Source: CF-13 sp036782775 (GTDB lineage: Bacteria > Chloroflexota > Dormibacteria > CF-121). From it: a DNA stretch of 64,000 nucleotides. The stretch's first letter is position 1; each line of letters begins with the position of its first letter. The notes beneath the pieces are model-generated. The model made no database searches and was not told the DNA's origin. It saw only the letters and a program-made list of their open reading frames with translations. The position numbers and the translations under genes were made by a program. The stretch is taken from NCBI GenBank assembly GCA_036782775.1, contig DAIPYJ010000004.1:1-64000 (forward strand). The letters run 5' to 3'. Shown here in pieces: positions 9,380 through 17,899 of the stretch.

Positions 9380-9400
9380 GCTCGAATGGTCCATTCGAGC
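9380..9400. promoter_or_regulatory. Perfect 21-bp palindrome, candidate operator
   Basis: GCTCGAATGG and its exact reverse complement are separated by a single T, between the MMPL stop (9361) and the MFS start. The one-base loop makes a Rho-independent hairpin unlikely, and no T-run follows. A dimeric regulator site controlling the MFS gene is the simplest reading. Confidence 0.5.
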
Positions 9401-9416
9401 CGCCCGATATACCGTT

Positions 9417-10679
9417 GTGCTGCCTGCCCGCTTCCATCAGCCGCGCCCTCAACCGGCTGGCGGGCACCGGCCCGAGACGCGCGTGCGCATCGGCCGCGGC
9501 GGCTGGCTCCTCTTCTGCGCCCACCTGCTCTCCGGTCTCGGCGGCGGCCCCTTTGTCGCCTTTGGTGCGATCTACCAGCACCAGCTGGGAGCCAGCGCCT
9601 TCGAGATCGGGCTGCTGGCCGGCTTCGGCATGGTGATCGGCACGCTGGTGATGCTGCCCGGGACGCCGCTTGCCGAGCGGGACCTGCGTAAGACGATCAT
9701 CGCCGGCTGGGCGCTCGCGATCCCCGCACCACTCTTCTACGCCATCGCTCCTCACTGGACCTGGACCGCGGTCGGGCTGTTCTTCTTCCAGGCCTCGACC
9801 ATCAACGCGCCGGCGATCAGCGTCTATCTTTCGACGGGGGTCGCCCGCGACCGCATCGCGCTGGTGATGACCACCGTGCTCTCGGCTTACTCGATCGGCC
9901 TCATCGCCTCCAGCGTCCTGACCGGCTGGCTGGCCCAGGTGGCGCCGCTCAGCACGACCTTCTGGATGTCGTTCGCCTTCTACGTCCTCGCCACCGTCTG
10001 CGTCGCCTTCCTGCCGCCGAAGGCGCAGCCCAAACCGACGGTCACCGCCGTGCGTTACCGCGACCTGTTCCAGTTTCCGGCCTATCGCGTGATGCTCGGC
10101 CTCTTCACGGTGGCCACGGTCGTGATCTTCATCCCCTGGAGCTTCACCGCCCTCTACGCCCGTGAGGTTGCCGGCGTCAGCAACGCCTGGGTCGGCATGC
10201 TGATGGGCTGCCTCTACCTGGGGTCGGTCGCGATCGGGCTGTGGCTCGGGCGGCTCCGAAAAAGCCTGGGCAGCGTCGCGATCGTCCTCGTCTTCGAGGC
10301 CGCCTACGTTCTCTCGGCCGTTCTGCTCCTGTCCTCGCGCGCGCTGCCGATTCTGGCCCTGGCCTTCTTCCTGCGCGGTGGCTTCTGGTCCTTCCGCCAG
10401 GTCATGACCGCGGTGATCGGGGAAGTGCTGCCGGATCACGCCATGGCGCGTGGCTACGGCTTCTTCGCCCTGTCCACGAGTGCCGCCGTGATCGCCGCCT
10501 ATCCCATCGGCGGCTGGATGTATGGGCACGGCATGGCGATGCCCTTCTGGTCGTCGGCCCTGCTGATGGCGCTGACGATGCTGCTGACGGTGGGGGTTCG
10601 TGCCTACTTCAGGGCGAATTACCTCAAGCCGCGCTTCATCGAAACCGGTGCCGAGGATGCGTTGCCCCAGGCTGCCTAA
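9417..10679 (+). CDS. MFS transporter
   Basis: Twelve hydrophobic helices of a major-facilitator permease, up to 420 aa. The first is GGWLLFCAHLLSGLGGGPFV, and the MFS loop 2-3 has GTPLAERDLRKT. The first 20-25 residues from the GTG at 9417 are polar and atypical. An internal GTG at 9483 (VRIGRGGW) is an equally good start and leaves more room for the -10-like TATACC at 9408-9413 and the palindrome upstream. It may share the efflux theme of the preceding TetR-MMPL operon, but it has its own intergenic region. The substrate is unknown. Its end overlaps the convergent lipoprotein gene by 4 bp. Confidence 0.85.
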   Translation: MLPARFHQPRPQPAGGHRPETRVRIGRGGWLLFCAHLLSGLGGGPFVAFGAIYQHQLGASAFEIGLLAGFGMVIGTLVMLPGTPLAERDLRKTIIAGWALAIPAPLFYAIAPHWTWTAVGLFFFQASTINAPAISVYLSTGVARDRIALVMTTVLSAYSIGLIASSVLTGWLAQVAPLSTTFWMSFAFYVLATVCVAFLPPKAQPKPTVTAVRYRDLFQFPAYRVMLGLFTVATVVIFIPWSFTALYAREVAGVSNAWVGMLMGCLYLGSVAIGLWLGRLRKSLGSVAIVLVFEAAYVLSAVLLLSSRALPILALAFFLRGGFWSFRQVMTAVIGEVLPDHAMARGYGFFALSTSAAVIAAYPIGGWMYGHGMAMPFWSSALLMALTMLLTVGVRAYFRANYLKPRFIETGAEDALPQAA

Positions 10680-12367
10680 CCGGTCGGCGTCCAGTTGGGG
10701 ACGCTGCCGGTAAACGGGTAGTCCGAGTCCCAGAGCGTCAGTTGCTGTGGCCGTGAGCCGTCGCCGTTCATGACGAAGATCTGTGGCAGCCCGTCTAGGT
10801 CAGCGGCGAAGGCGATGCGCCGGTCGTAGGCCGGGATGCTCGGCGAGGAACCGTTTGGCGCCTCCTTGCTGCCGGTGACCTTGACCACGCCGCCCACTTC
10901 GCCCGCAGAGAAGACGTTGATCCGGTAAAGACTGGCCGCCGCACCAGCTCCGGTTGCCGCGATCAGCGTGCTGTTGTCGTTCAGCCAGGCGCAGCCCGTG
11001 ATGTCGAGGGCGGCGAGCCGCCGGTAGGCGCCACTCCCGGCTGCACTGAGGTCGTACACCCAGAGCTCCGGACCGGTCCTGGTCACCCGGCGGAAGGCGA
11101 GGCGGCTTCCATTCGGCGACCAGGCGGGCTCGTTCGCCGGATCCTCGAGGCCCGGCGGTCGATAGCGGGTACGCAGGTCCATGTTCATGATCCACAGGTG
11201 CATGACGGCGGTGGCGTCGATGGTGCTATAGGCGACCGACTTCCCGTCGGGGCTGAGCGCGATCGGCGGCACGACCTCCCCATCCGCCGGATCGGTCAGG
11301 GCGACATCCGCCAGGGTCGTGGGGTTGAAGCGGTGCAGGACGCCGGCATCGAGGTAGACGATGGCGCCGTCCGCTGCCCAGGCGACCGCCGAGCCGCTGA
11401 TCCCCGGGCGGATTGCGGTCCCGCTGGCCACGTCGACGATCTGGATCGGGCCGGTTGTGCTGTCGCGCGGCGCGTCGATGACCGCCAGCCGCAGGCCATC
11501 GGGCGACCAATCGAAGCCGAGCAGGCTGTCGCTGAGCTGGCTCTGCGCGCCGAGCGCGTAGATCTGCTTGGGCGTCGATCGCTGCAAAAAGGGATCGGCA
11601 TGGGGGTCGACGATGCCAATCGCGAAGGCCGGCTGGCCACGCTCGGCGACCAGGTATCCGATCTTTCGCGCCAGGCTCAGGTTGCCGGTCTTGAAATGGA
11701 TCTGAAGGTTCTCGCTGATCGGGTTGCCGTGGACGTCGATCGGGTGGCCGACCGTGATCGTGTATGCCTGGTTGGGTTGAAGCACGGCGGTCGGGACGAT
11801 CGCGAACTGGGTACCGTCGCCGCCCGGCCGCGGGCGCAGCAAGAACGGCGTGCTTGGGTTGAGTTGGACCGCGTTTTGCATCGAGTCGGCTCGCATCGCG
11901 CGGTTGAAGCTCAAGACTAGGTTCCGATCTGGGGCCACGCCCGTGCTCGCATCCGCCGGATCAACCGAGGTCAGGGCCGGCGGCTTTTCGGTCGTGAAGT
12001 GCCAGACGTGCTCCAGCGAGTTTTGCTGACCGCTGGCATCGGCGTAGCCGGCATGCATCGAGACCGTGTACTCGGTGGAGAGGGCGAAATTGGCGCTGGG
12101 ATGGACGAATAGGAAGGTATTGCCACTCCAGGCAAAGCGGCAGTTGCGCGGGTTGCGGCAGCCGGTGACCTCCGGCGACAAGGAGAAGCGCTGCTCGACC
12201 GAGTCGTGATTCATCGGCCGGTCGAAGGTGATGCTGATCGTCTGGTTGGTCGCGACATCGGTCACCTCACGGTTGGGAATGATGCTGACGATTCGCGGGG
12301 GATTGAGCGCGCAAGCGGCGAGCGAGGGCGTGAGCACAGCCATGAGAAGGAGGACGGCACGCCGCAT
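10676..12367 (-). CDS. Lipoprotein with Ig-like (Big_5) domains and TolB-like beta-propeller
   Basis: 563 aa. A signal peptide ends in the lipobox SLAAC, so the mature protein starts at Cys and is lipid-anchored. Two bacterial Ig-like domains follow (SIIPNREVTDVATNQTISI and SVDPADASTGVAPDRNLVL starts). The C-terminal half has repeated WSPDGLRLAVID, LSPDGKSVAYS and WSPNGSRLAFRR units typical of PD40/TolB blades. It probably binds cell-surface components; no enzyme motif is seen. It resembles the ectodomain of the protein at 28978-30912. A -10-like TAGACT lies only 6 nt before the ATG, suggesting a leaderless mRNA. Confidence 0.8.
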   Translation of the reverse strand: MRRAVLLLMAVLTPSLAACALNPPRIVSIIPNREVTDVATNQTISITFDRPMNHDSVEQRFSLSPEVTGCRNPRNCRFAWSGNTFLFVHPSANFALSTEYTVSMHAGYADASGQQNSLEHVWHFTTEKPPALTSVDPADASTGVAPDRNLVLSFNRAMRADSMQNAVQLNPSTPFLLRPRPGGDGTQFAIVPTAVLQPNQAYTITVGHPIDVHGNPISENLQIHFKTGNLSLARKIGYLVAERGQPAFAIGIVDPHADPFLQRSTPKQIYALGAQSQLSDSLLGFDWSPDGLRLAVIDAPRDSTTGPIQIVDVASGTAIRPGISGSAVAWAADGAIVYLDAGVLHRFNPTTLADVALTDPADGEVVPPIALSPDGKSVAYSTIDATAVMHLWIMNMDLRTRYRPPGLEDPANEPAWSPNGSRLAFRRVTRTGPELWVYDLSAAGSGAYRRLAALDITGCAWLNDNSTLIAATGAGAAASLYRINVFSAGEVGGVVKVTGSKEAPNGSSPSIPAYDRRIAFAADLDGLPQIFVMNGDGSRPQQLTLWDSDYPFTGSVPNWTPTG

Positions 12368-12373
12368 GGGCTG

Positions 12374-12379
12374 AGTCTA
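12374..12379 (-). promoter_or_regulatory. Putative -10 element, leaderless lipoprotein mRNA
   Basis: TAGACT on the minus strand ends 6 nt before the ATG at 12367, placing the transcription start at or next to the start codon. No ribosome-binding sequence is present between them. The -35 region is not convincing. Confidence 0.4.
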
Positions 12380-12401
12380 GGAAAGCGAGATTAGATCGGA
12401 G

Positions 12402-13889
12402 TTAGCGCTGTTCTTCGACCAGCTGCCGCATCTCGTTGGCGAGATTGGTGAGCCTGGCGGGGTCGACGAACATGATCGAGGTCTGCGAGATGCGGTCGAT
12501 CGTCCGGTCGAGCGCATCAAGGTTGTGCTCGGTCGAGGCGAGCATCTCCTTGACCTTCTTGGCGCGATTCTGGAGCGCGTTGTCCGCCATCTGGTTCAGC
12601 TGGCTCATCAGCGAGTTCCAGTCGACGTCCGGCTCGGCGGCTGAGGGCGGGGGTGGCGCCGCCGGCACGGGTGCCGGATAACTCTGCGCCGCCGGCCGTG
12701 AGGATGCCGCAGGAGCGACCGGGCTTGGCGCCGGCGCCGTCGGTGGAGCCGGCCGGTAGACGGTGGCGGCGACCGAGGGCGTCGTGGAGAGCATCTCTTC
12801 GAGACTCACCGAGGCGGGTTCCTCGAGGTCGGCGACGGCCTTCACTTCGATGCGCGTCTTGGACTCGGCACAAAGCCGGGTCACGATCTCGGGGTCGCTG
12901 ACCAGCTGCGGCTGACCACGGGTGAAGGCACCCAGCAGCTGGCCGTCGCGCAAGAGAATGATGCCCATCTCGTCGGGCGCGCGGACCAGCAGGCTGCCGT
13001 GAATACGCTCCTCCTGCAGGTACTCGAGCAGCGCGCGGACGTCGACGAAGCGCGCCAGCAGGCCCTGCAGGATGGTGGGCGCGGTGAGCAGCTGATAGAT
13101 CGCGGTGACGACCTCGGACGACAGCTCGATGACGTCCATGCTGCCCTCGCCCCGGTCGACGTCGTTTTTGAAGAGCGAGAAGGCGGTGCGGCCGGTGGTA
13201 ACCACGGCGCCGCCGTCGTAGAAGCTCTCGATCAGGCTGCCCTGGTAGAAGAGGATCATGCCGCGCGACGCCTGGCCGCTCAAACGCAGGTAGCCGGTCA
13301 ACCGATCGGCGCTCAGCGAGCGCAGCAGTTTCGGAAAGTCCACGAAGGCGGTCTTCAGCGACTCGTAGACGAGCTTCCCAACCGGGAGTGGGTAGAGCTC
13401 GGTTGCCGGTGGTCCCTCCTCGGGCACGGGTGCTGTCGACGGAGCGGGCTGCTGCGCGCTCACCACCGTCCGCTCGCTGACTGGCGGCGGTGCTGGGGCA
13501 GGAGGTGGTGGCGGAGCGGCTGCGGCGGGCCGGCTGCCGGTCCCGTTATCGGACCCCGGAACACCGCGCCGTTTGGCTTCGGCCAGGATGTCCGCGGTGG
13601 GAGCGGTGATGGTTTCTTCGGTAGGCAGCTTGGACTTCGGGTCGAAGGTGTAGTCGCCCTGGCGCCAGGTGAGGGGCTCGAAGACGGCATCCTCGCCCTG
13701 GGTGCCGTTCCCGTAGGCATGAAACAGGTGCCCAAACAAAAAGAAGAGCGAGAAGGAGTCACCGGCCTTTCGAACCTGAAGGGTGCCGGTCGCCCGTTGG
13801 GCCTGCATCGACTGCAAGAGCGAGAGCAGCGGCGTCTGATCCAGCGATCCCTTGTAGTCGAGAAGCCTTGGGGCCTGCTCGATGCTCAA
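12402..13889 (-). CDS. DUF4388 (PATAN-like) domain protein with two or more DUF4388 units
   Basis: 495 aa from a TTG start at 13889, chosen because GGGAGG lies 6 nt upstream and the DUF4388 motif begins at once (LLDYKGSLDQTPLLSLLQSM). The open frame continues further upstream into the divergent FemAB promoter, but that part looks non-coding. The first DUF4388 unit covers about residues 8-100. After a Pro/Ala-rich linker a related unit starts near LRSLSADRLTGYLRLSG. A second Pro-rich linker leads to a helical C-terminus (SQLNQMADNALQNRAKKVKEML begins it). DUF4388 proteins occur with two-component and GTPase signalling and gliding/pilus control; here the role is unknown. Confidence 0.75.
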   Translation of the reverse strand: MSIEQAPRLLDYKGSLDQTPLLSLLQSMQAQRATGTLQVRKAGDSFSLFFLFGHLFHAYGNGTQGEDAVFEPLTWRQGDYTFDPKSKLPTEETITAPTADILAEAKRRGVPGSDNGTGSRPAAAAPPPPPAPAPPPVSERTVVSAQQPAPSTAPVPEEGPPATELYPLPVGKLVYESLKTAFVDFPKLLRSLSADRLTGYLRLSGQASRGMILFYQGSLIESFYDGGAVVTTGRTAFSLFKNDVDRGEGSMDVIELSSEVVTAIYQLLTAPTILQGLLARFVDVRALLEYLQEERIHGSLLVRAPDEMGIILLRDGQLLGAFTRGQPQLVSDPEIVTRLCAESKTRIEVKAVADLEEPASVSLEEMLSTTPSVAATVYRPAPPTAPAPSPVAPAASSRPAAQSYPAPVPAAPPPPSAAEPDVDWNSLMSQLNQMADNALQNRAKKVKEMLASTEHNLDALDRTIDRISQTSIMFVDPARLTNLANEMRQLVEEQR

Positions 13890-14012
13890 AAAAGGCCTCC
13901 CACCACCGCGAGATTTCCAGCCAATGCTAGCACAGGCCAAATACGATGGCGGGTTTGTCAAGGATTGACCGAGACCGCATCGGCAGCGGCCCGACGCTAA
14001 GCTGAGAATCGC

Positions 14013-15032
14013 ATGCCCGAATTGACGACCTGCGAGGATGCGTCCGCCTGGGACGCCTTCGTCTCGCAGGCCAGCGACGGATCCCTGCTGCAGTCCTGGG
14101 CCTGGGGCAGCCTCAAGTCGCGACACGGATGGCGGGCCACTCGGTACTTGTGGAACGAGGGCGGACAGCCGGTCGCGGCAGCCTCCGTCCTGCGTCGGAG
14201 CCTGCCCGGGGGCCTCGCCCTCCATTACGCGCCGCGTGGGCCGGTCCTCGATGGCCGGCTGGAGCGATGGCCCGCCTTCTGGCAGGCGCTCCGCGCGCGG
14301 CTGGGCTCGGACGGCGGCACCGTTCTCAAAGTCGATCCGGAATGGACGACGCCGTCAGAGCGCCAGGCATTGGAAGCGACCGGCGCGATGCCGAGCCGGC
14401 ACCCGATCCAGCATCAGGCGACCATGGTGGTCGATATCAGCGGCGGCGACGAGGCGCTGATGCGGCTCAAGGAGTCGACCCGGCGCAACATTCGCGCCGG
14501 AGCCCGTGCCGGCGTTACGGTCGAGGCCTCGCACGCCTCGGCGGCGATGGAGGCGTTCTACGGCTTGCTGCGCGAAACGGCTGAGCGGGAGCACTTCGCG
14601 ATCCGGGCGCTTGCCTACTACCAGGACCTGCTCTCGCTCTTTCGCGAGCGCGGCCAGGTCAGCGTCTACCTGGCGCGCCGCGAGGAGGAGCTGCTGGCGG
14701 GCGCCGTGATGTTCTTTTACGGTCGAACGCTCGTCTATCTCTTCGGCGGGACACGCACCAGCGCCAAAGACCTCAAGCCGGGATATCTGCTCCACTGGCG
14801 GGCGATCGAGGACGCGCAGCGCCGTGGCTGCACGCGCTACGACATGTGGGGCGTGCCGCTAAAGCCCGCGCCTGGTGAGCGGGGCTATGGGTACTTCGTG
14901 TTCAAGTCGCGTTTCAACGGCGAGATGGTGCGCTTCATCGGCCTGTATGACCTTCCCGTCAACCGCGCGGCGGCGATCACCGTGCGCCTGGCCGAGCGCT
15001 TCGCCCGGGCCGGGCAACCCGAGTTTGTCTGA
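14013..15032 (+). CDS. FemAB/FemX-family aminoacyltransferase, copy 1
   Basis: 339 aa GNAT-fold peptidoglycan-bridge-type transferase. Two GNAT-like halves are visible: an N-terminal one (LLQSWAWGSLKSRHGW) and a C-terminal one (YLFGGTRTSAKDLKPGYLLHW), followed by the family motif YDMWGVP. The basic region LKESTRRNIRAGARAGVTV between them matches the segment that binds the aminoacyl-tRNA/lipid II side in FemX-like proteins. It probably adds an amino acid to the peptidoglycan stem peptide at the cytoplasmic membrane. The next gene is a paralogue of identical length with an 8-bp overlap. Confidence 0.88.
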   Translation: MPELTTCEDASAWDAFVSQASDGSLLQSWAWGSLKSRHGWRATRYLWNEGGQPVAAASVLRRSLPGGLALHYAPRGPVLDGRLERWPAFWQALRARLGSDGGTVLKVDPEWTTPSERQALEATGAMPSRHPIQHQATMVVDISGGDEALMRLKESTRRNIRAGARAGVTVEASHASAAMEAFYGLLRETAEREHFAIRALAYYQDLLSLFRERGQVSVYLARREEELLAGAVMFFYGRTLVYLFGGTRTSAKDLKPGYLLHWRAIEDAQRRGCTRYDMWGVPLKPAPGERGYGYFVFKSRFNGEMVRFIGLYDLPVNRAAAITVRLAERFARAGQPEFV

Positions 15033-16044
15033 CTTACGGGTCACCCACGGCCATAGCGTCGGCGCGCAGGCCTGGGACGCCTTGCTCGCGCAGCAGCCCG
15101 AAGGCAACCTGCTGCAGAGCTGGCGCTGGGGTGAGCTGCAGGCTCGCTTCGGCTGGAGCGTCGAGCGCCTGCTGGTGGAGGACGGCCGCAGCGGCCTCTG
15201 CTCGCTGCAGCGAACCACCACGCTGATGCCGGGCGGCGCCACCTACTACGTGCCACGTGGCCCGGCCGTCGCCGAGCCGGCGCGCCTGCCCGTGCTCGAC
15301 GAGCTCGAGCGGCGGGCCCGGAGCGGCGGTGGGATCGTGATGCGGGTCGAGCCCAATGACCGCGTCGGCGATGAATGGCCGGCCTTCTTCGAGGGGCGAG
15401 GCTACCGCCCCGGGAAGCCGACCCAACCGCAGGCGACGCAGCTACTGGCCATCGACCGCGAGCCCGAGGCGCTGAAAGCCGGCTTCAAACCGAAGACCCG
15501 GTACAACCTGAACCTGGCCGAGCGAAAGGGCGTCACGGTTCGGGCCAGCAAGGAGGTTGACACCTTCGCCCGGCTGGCCACGGACACGGCCCGCAGGCAA
15601 GGGATTCACCTTCCTGGTCCCGCCTATTACCAGTCGGCAATCGACTTCTTCGGGTCCGACGACTCGGTTCGCCTCTATCTCGCGGAGCACGAGGGCGATG
15701 TGCTCGCCGGCATCATGGTCTTCCGCTTCGGTCGCACGGCCTACTACCTGTTCGGCGGCTCAACCGACCACAAGCGGGAGCTGATGCCGAACTATCTCCT
15801 GCACTGGCAGGCGATGCTGGACTTCCGCGCCCTCGACTGCGACACCTACGACTGGTGGGGCGTTCCCGAGGAGCCCGCCCCCGACCATCCCTGGTTTGGG
15901 CTCTACCGCTTCAAGACCGGCTTCGGCGGAGAAACGGTCCGCTACATCGGGCTCTACGAGCGCGTCTTCCGACCGGGGCGTTTGGCGCTGGAAGGCCGGC
16001 TCCAGCAATTGAAGGGCCGCCTGCGCCGACCTATACTGCGGTGA
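15025..16044 (+). CDS. FemAB/FemX-family aminoacyltransferase, copy 2
   Basis: Tandem paralogue of the preceding gene, also 339 aa when the TTG at 15025 is used as start. That codon overlaps the previous TGA region by 8 bp and gives an N-terminus (LRVTHGHSVGAQAWDALL) aligned with copy 1. Conserved family blocks are LLQSWRWGELQARFGW, FKPKTRYNLNLAERKGVTV, YLFGGSTDHKRELMPNYLLHW and YDWWGVP. Tandem Fem factors normally add successive residues of one interpeptide bridge, so the two copies together suggest a multi-residue bridge or branched stem. This is inference; the amino acid cannot be read from sequence. Confidence 0.88.
   Translation: MSDLRVTHGHSVGAQAWDALLAQQPEGNLLQSWRWGELQARFGWSVERLLVEDGRSGLCSLQRTTTLMPGGATYYVPRGPAVAEPARLPVLDELERRARSGGGIVMRVEPNDRVGDEWPAFFEGRGYRPGKPTQPQATQLLAIDREPEALKAGFKPKTRYNLNLAERKGVTVRASKEVDTFARLATDTARRQGIHLPGPAYYQSAIDFFGSDDSVRLYLAEHEGDVLAGIMVFRFGRTAYYLFGGSTDHKRELMPNYLLHWQAMLDFRALDCDTYDWWGVPEEPAPDHPWFGLYRFKTGFGGETVRYIGLYERVFRPGRLALEGRLQQLKGRLRRPILR
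16009..16037 (+). promoter_or_regulatory. Sigma70-type promoter, leaderless histidine kinase mRNA
   Basis: TTGAAG (16009-16014), 17-bp spacer, TATACT (16032-16037), then 8 nt to the ATG at 16046. The promoter lies inside the 3' end of the second FemAB gene and predicts a transcript starting at or within 1-2 nt of the start codon. Confidence 0.7.
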
Positions 16045-16045
16045 C

Positions 16046-17170
16046 ATGGCGAGGGACAAAACCCTCTCCGAGCAGGCGTTTGAACAGTTTCCCCAGGCGC
16101 TGATCCTCGTTGATCGGCAAGCCACGGTGCTGTCCTTGAACCCGGTCGCGGAGCGGATGACCGGTTGGGCTCGGGGGGATGCGGTCGGCCGGCCGGCGGC
16201 CGATATCCTCGAGGTCCGGACCGAAAGCGGCGTCAACCTCTGCGCGCCCAACGGCGCGCTGCGGCGGGCGCTGCGCTTTGGGACTGGCGTCGACACGCAC
16301 TTCGCCTATCTCTTTCGGCTGCGCACCAGTGATGATCCGGTGCGCGTCTCCTATTCGGTCGCTCCTTTGCGGTCGAAGGGGAAAACGCCGGACGGTGCCG
16401 TCATCAGCATCCACGACGTCACGCCGGAGCTGGAGACGATCGAGGCACGCGATGCCTTGATGCTGGCGGCTTCTCACGAGTTGAAGACGCCGCTGACGAC
16501 GCTAAAGGGCCTGAGCGAGCTGCTCTTGGACTTCGACCTGAGTGAAGCGCAGCGCCGCGAGCTGCTGCAGGACCTTCACGGCCAGGCGGATCGGATGGAG
16601 CGCCTGATCGGCGACATCATGGCGGTCAGCCGGATCGACTCCGGGCGCGTGTCGGTGGACTTCTCGCCGGTCGATGTCGCGGCCGTGGTGCAGTACGTCG
16701 CCGATGAGGTTCGTCCGATGCTGCAAGGGCGCGTCCTCAAGTGCCGGATCCCAGACCGGGTGCCGGCGGTCATGGGCGAGGCCCGAAAACTTCACCAGAT
16801 TCTCGTAAACCTGGTCACCAATGCCATAAAATATTCCGAGCCGGGGACCCAAATTACGCTGACTGCGCGCAGCGATCAATCGACAGTGCGGTTCGAGGTC
16901 TCGGACCAAGGGGTCGGAATTCGCGAGGAGCACGTGCCGCGCCTTTTCGAGAAGTTCTACCGTGCCGATGATCCCGCCGTTCGCCGTACGCCCGGAACCG
17001 GGTTGGGTCTCTACATCGTGCGCAGCCTGGTCTCGATGCTCGGTGGTCAGGTCGAGGTCAGGAGCGAGTACGGAAAGGGCTCCTCGTTTATCGTGACGCT
17101 GCCCCGCGCGGACGCCATGCAGCGCGCCAAGCCGCGTCCACGTCCTCGCCTCGCGGTCGCCGCCCGGTAA
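16046..17170 (+). CDS. PAS-domain sensor histidine kinase
   Basis: 374 aa, no transmembrane segment, so a cytoplasmic or peripheral sensor. A PAS domain spans about residues 8-125 (QFPQALILVDRQATVLSLN). The HisKA box has the phospho-acceptor His144 in AASHELKTPLTTLKGL. The HATPase_c domain shows the N box (LVNLVTNAIKYSEPGT), the G1 motif (VSDQGVGIREEHV) and the G2 motif (GTGLGLYIVRSL). It is followed 3 bp later by its response regulator. The signal sensed by the PAS domain is unknown. Confidence 0.93.
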   Translation: MARDKTLSEQAFEQFPQALILVDRQATVLSLNPVAERMTGWARGDAVGRPAADILEVRTESGVNLCAPNGALRRALRFGTGVDTHFAYLFRLRTSDDPVRVSYSVAPLRSKGKTPDGAVISIHDVTPELETIEARDALMLAASHELKTPLTTLKGLSELLLDFDLSEAQRRELLQDLHGQADRMERLIGDIMAVSRIDSGRVSVDFSPVDVAAVVQYVADEVRPMLQGRVLKCRIPDRVPAVMGEARKLHQILVNLVTNAIKYSEPGTQITLTARSDQSTVRFEVSDQGVGIREEHVPRLFEKFYRADDPAVRRTPGTGLGLYIVRSLVSMLGGQVEVRSEYGKGSSFIVTLPRADAMQRAKPRPRPRLAVAAR

Positions 17171-17173
17171 TCG

Positions 17174-17884
17174 ATGCCTCCCGCGAAAAAGATCCTGATC
17201 GTCGACGACGAGGCCATGATTCGTAAAGCGATTCACCTTGCCCTCGAGAAAGAAGGCTATGAAGTGGTGGAAGCGGAGACGGGCGGCGAGGCAATGCGGC
17301 GCATCGAGCTCAACAAGCCGGACCTGATTTTGCTCGACATCATGCTGCCCGACGTCTCCGGGTTCGATGTCTGCCGCGATATCCGGAAGGCCGGCCTGCG
17401 ACTCCCGATCATCATTCTCTCGGCGAAGACCGAAGAGATCGATGTCGTCGTCGGCCTCGAGATCGGCGCCGACGACTACATCACCAAGCCGTTTCGGACG
17501 CGCGAATTGCTGGCCAGGATCGCGGCGCATCTGCGCAAGGCGCGCCAGGAAGAGGAAGCGGTCAACCAGGGCCGCCTGGAATTCAAAGACCTCGTCATCG
17601 ACCTCAACGAGCGGCGGGTGTTTCACGACTCGAGCGAGGTGATGCTGACTCACACCGAGTTCGACCTGCTTGCCTTCCTCGCATCGAACGCCGGCAAGGT
17701 CTTATCGCGGGAGAAGATCCTCAATCACGTTTGGGGCTACGAGTACCCGATCGAGACGCGCGTCATCGACGTCCACATCCGCAACCTGCGGCGGAAGATC
17801 GAGCAGGATCCGTCGCACCCCTTCTTCATCCTGGCAGTGCCGGGTATCGGCTATCGCTTCACCAGCGCCGGAAAACTGGTCTAG
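17174..17884 (+). CDS. OmpR/PhoB-family response regulator
   Basis: 236 aa. The receiver domain has the acidic pair (ILIVDDEAM), the phosphorylated Asp55 in LILLDIMLPD, Thr/Ser in ILSAKTEE and the conserved Lys in YITKPF. The C-terminal winged helix of the PhoB type contains LTHTEFDLLAFLASNAG and VIDVHIRNLRRKIEQD. It is the partner of the upstream histidine kinase. Target genes cannot be inferred. Confidence 0.95.
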   Translation: MPPAKKILIVDDEAMIRKAIHLALEKEGYEVVEAETGGEAMRRIELNKPDLILLDIMLPDVSGFDVCRDIRKAGLRLPIIILSAKTEEIDVVVGLEIGADDYITKPFRTRELLARIAAHLRKARQEEEAVNQGRLEFKDLVIDLNERRVFHDSSEVMLTHTEFDLLAFLASNAGKVLSREKILNHVWGYEYPIETRVIDVHIRNLRRKIEQDPSHPFFILAVPGIGYRFTSAGKLV

Positions 17885-17899
17885 CGAGGCTCAACTCAG

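Noticed and set aside
9333..10529. Long minus-strand frame opposite the MFS gene
   Set aside because: Translation is almost only polar and Gly/Arg/Asp-rich, typical of an antisense shadow of a membrane protein.
13890..14225. N-terminal extension of the DUF4388 gene
   Set aside because: It overlaps the FemAB gene in antisense; the TTG at 13889 has a good ribosome site and the domain begins right there.
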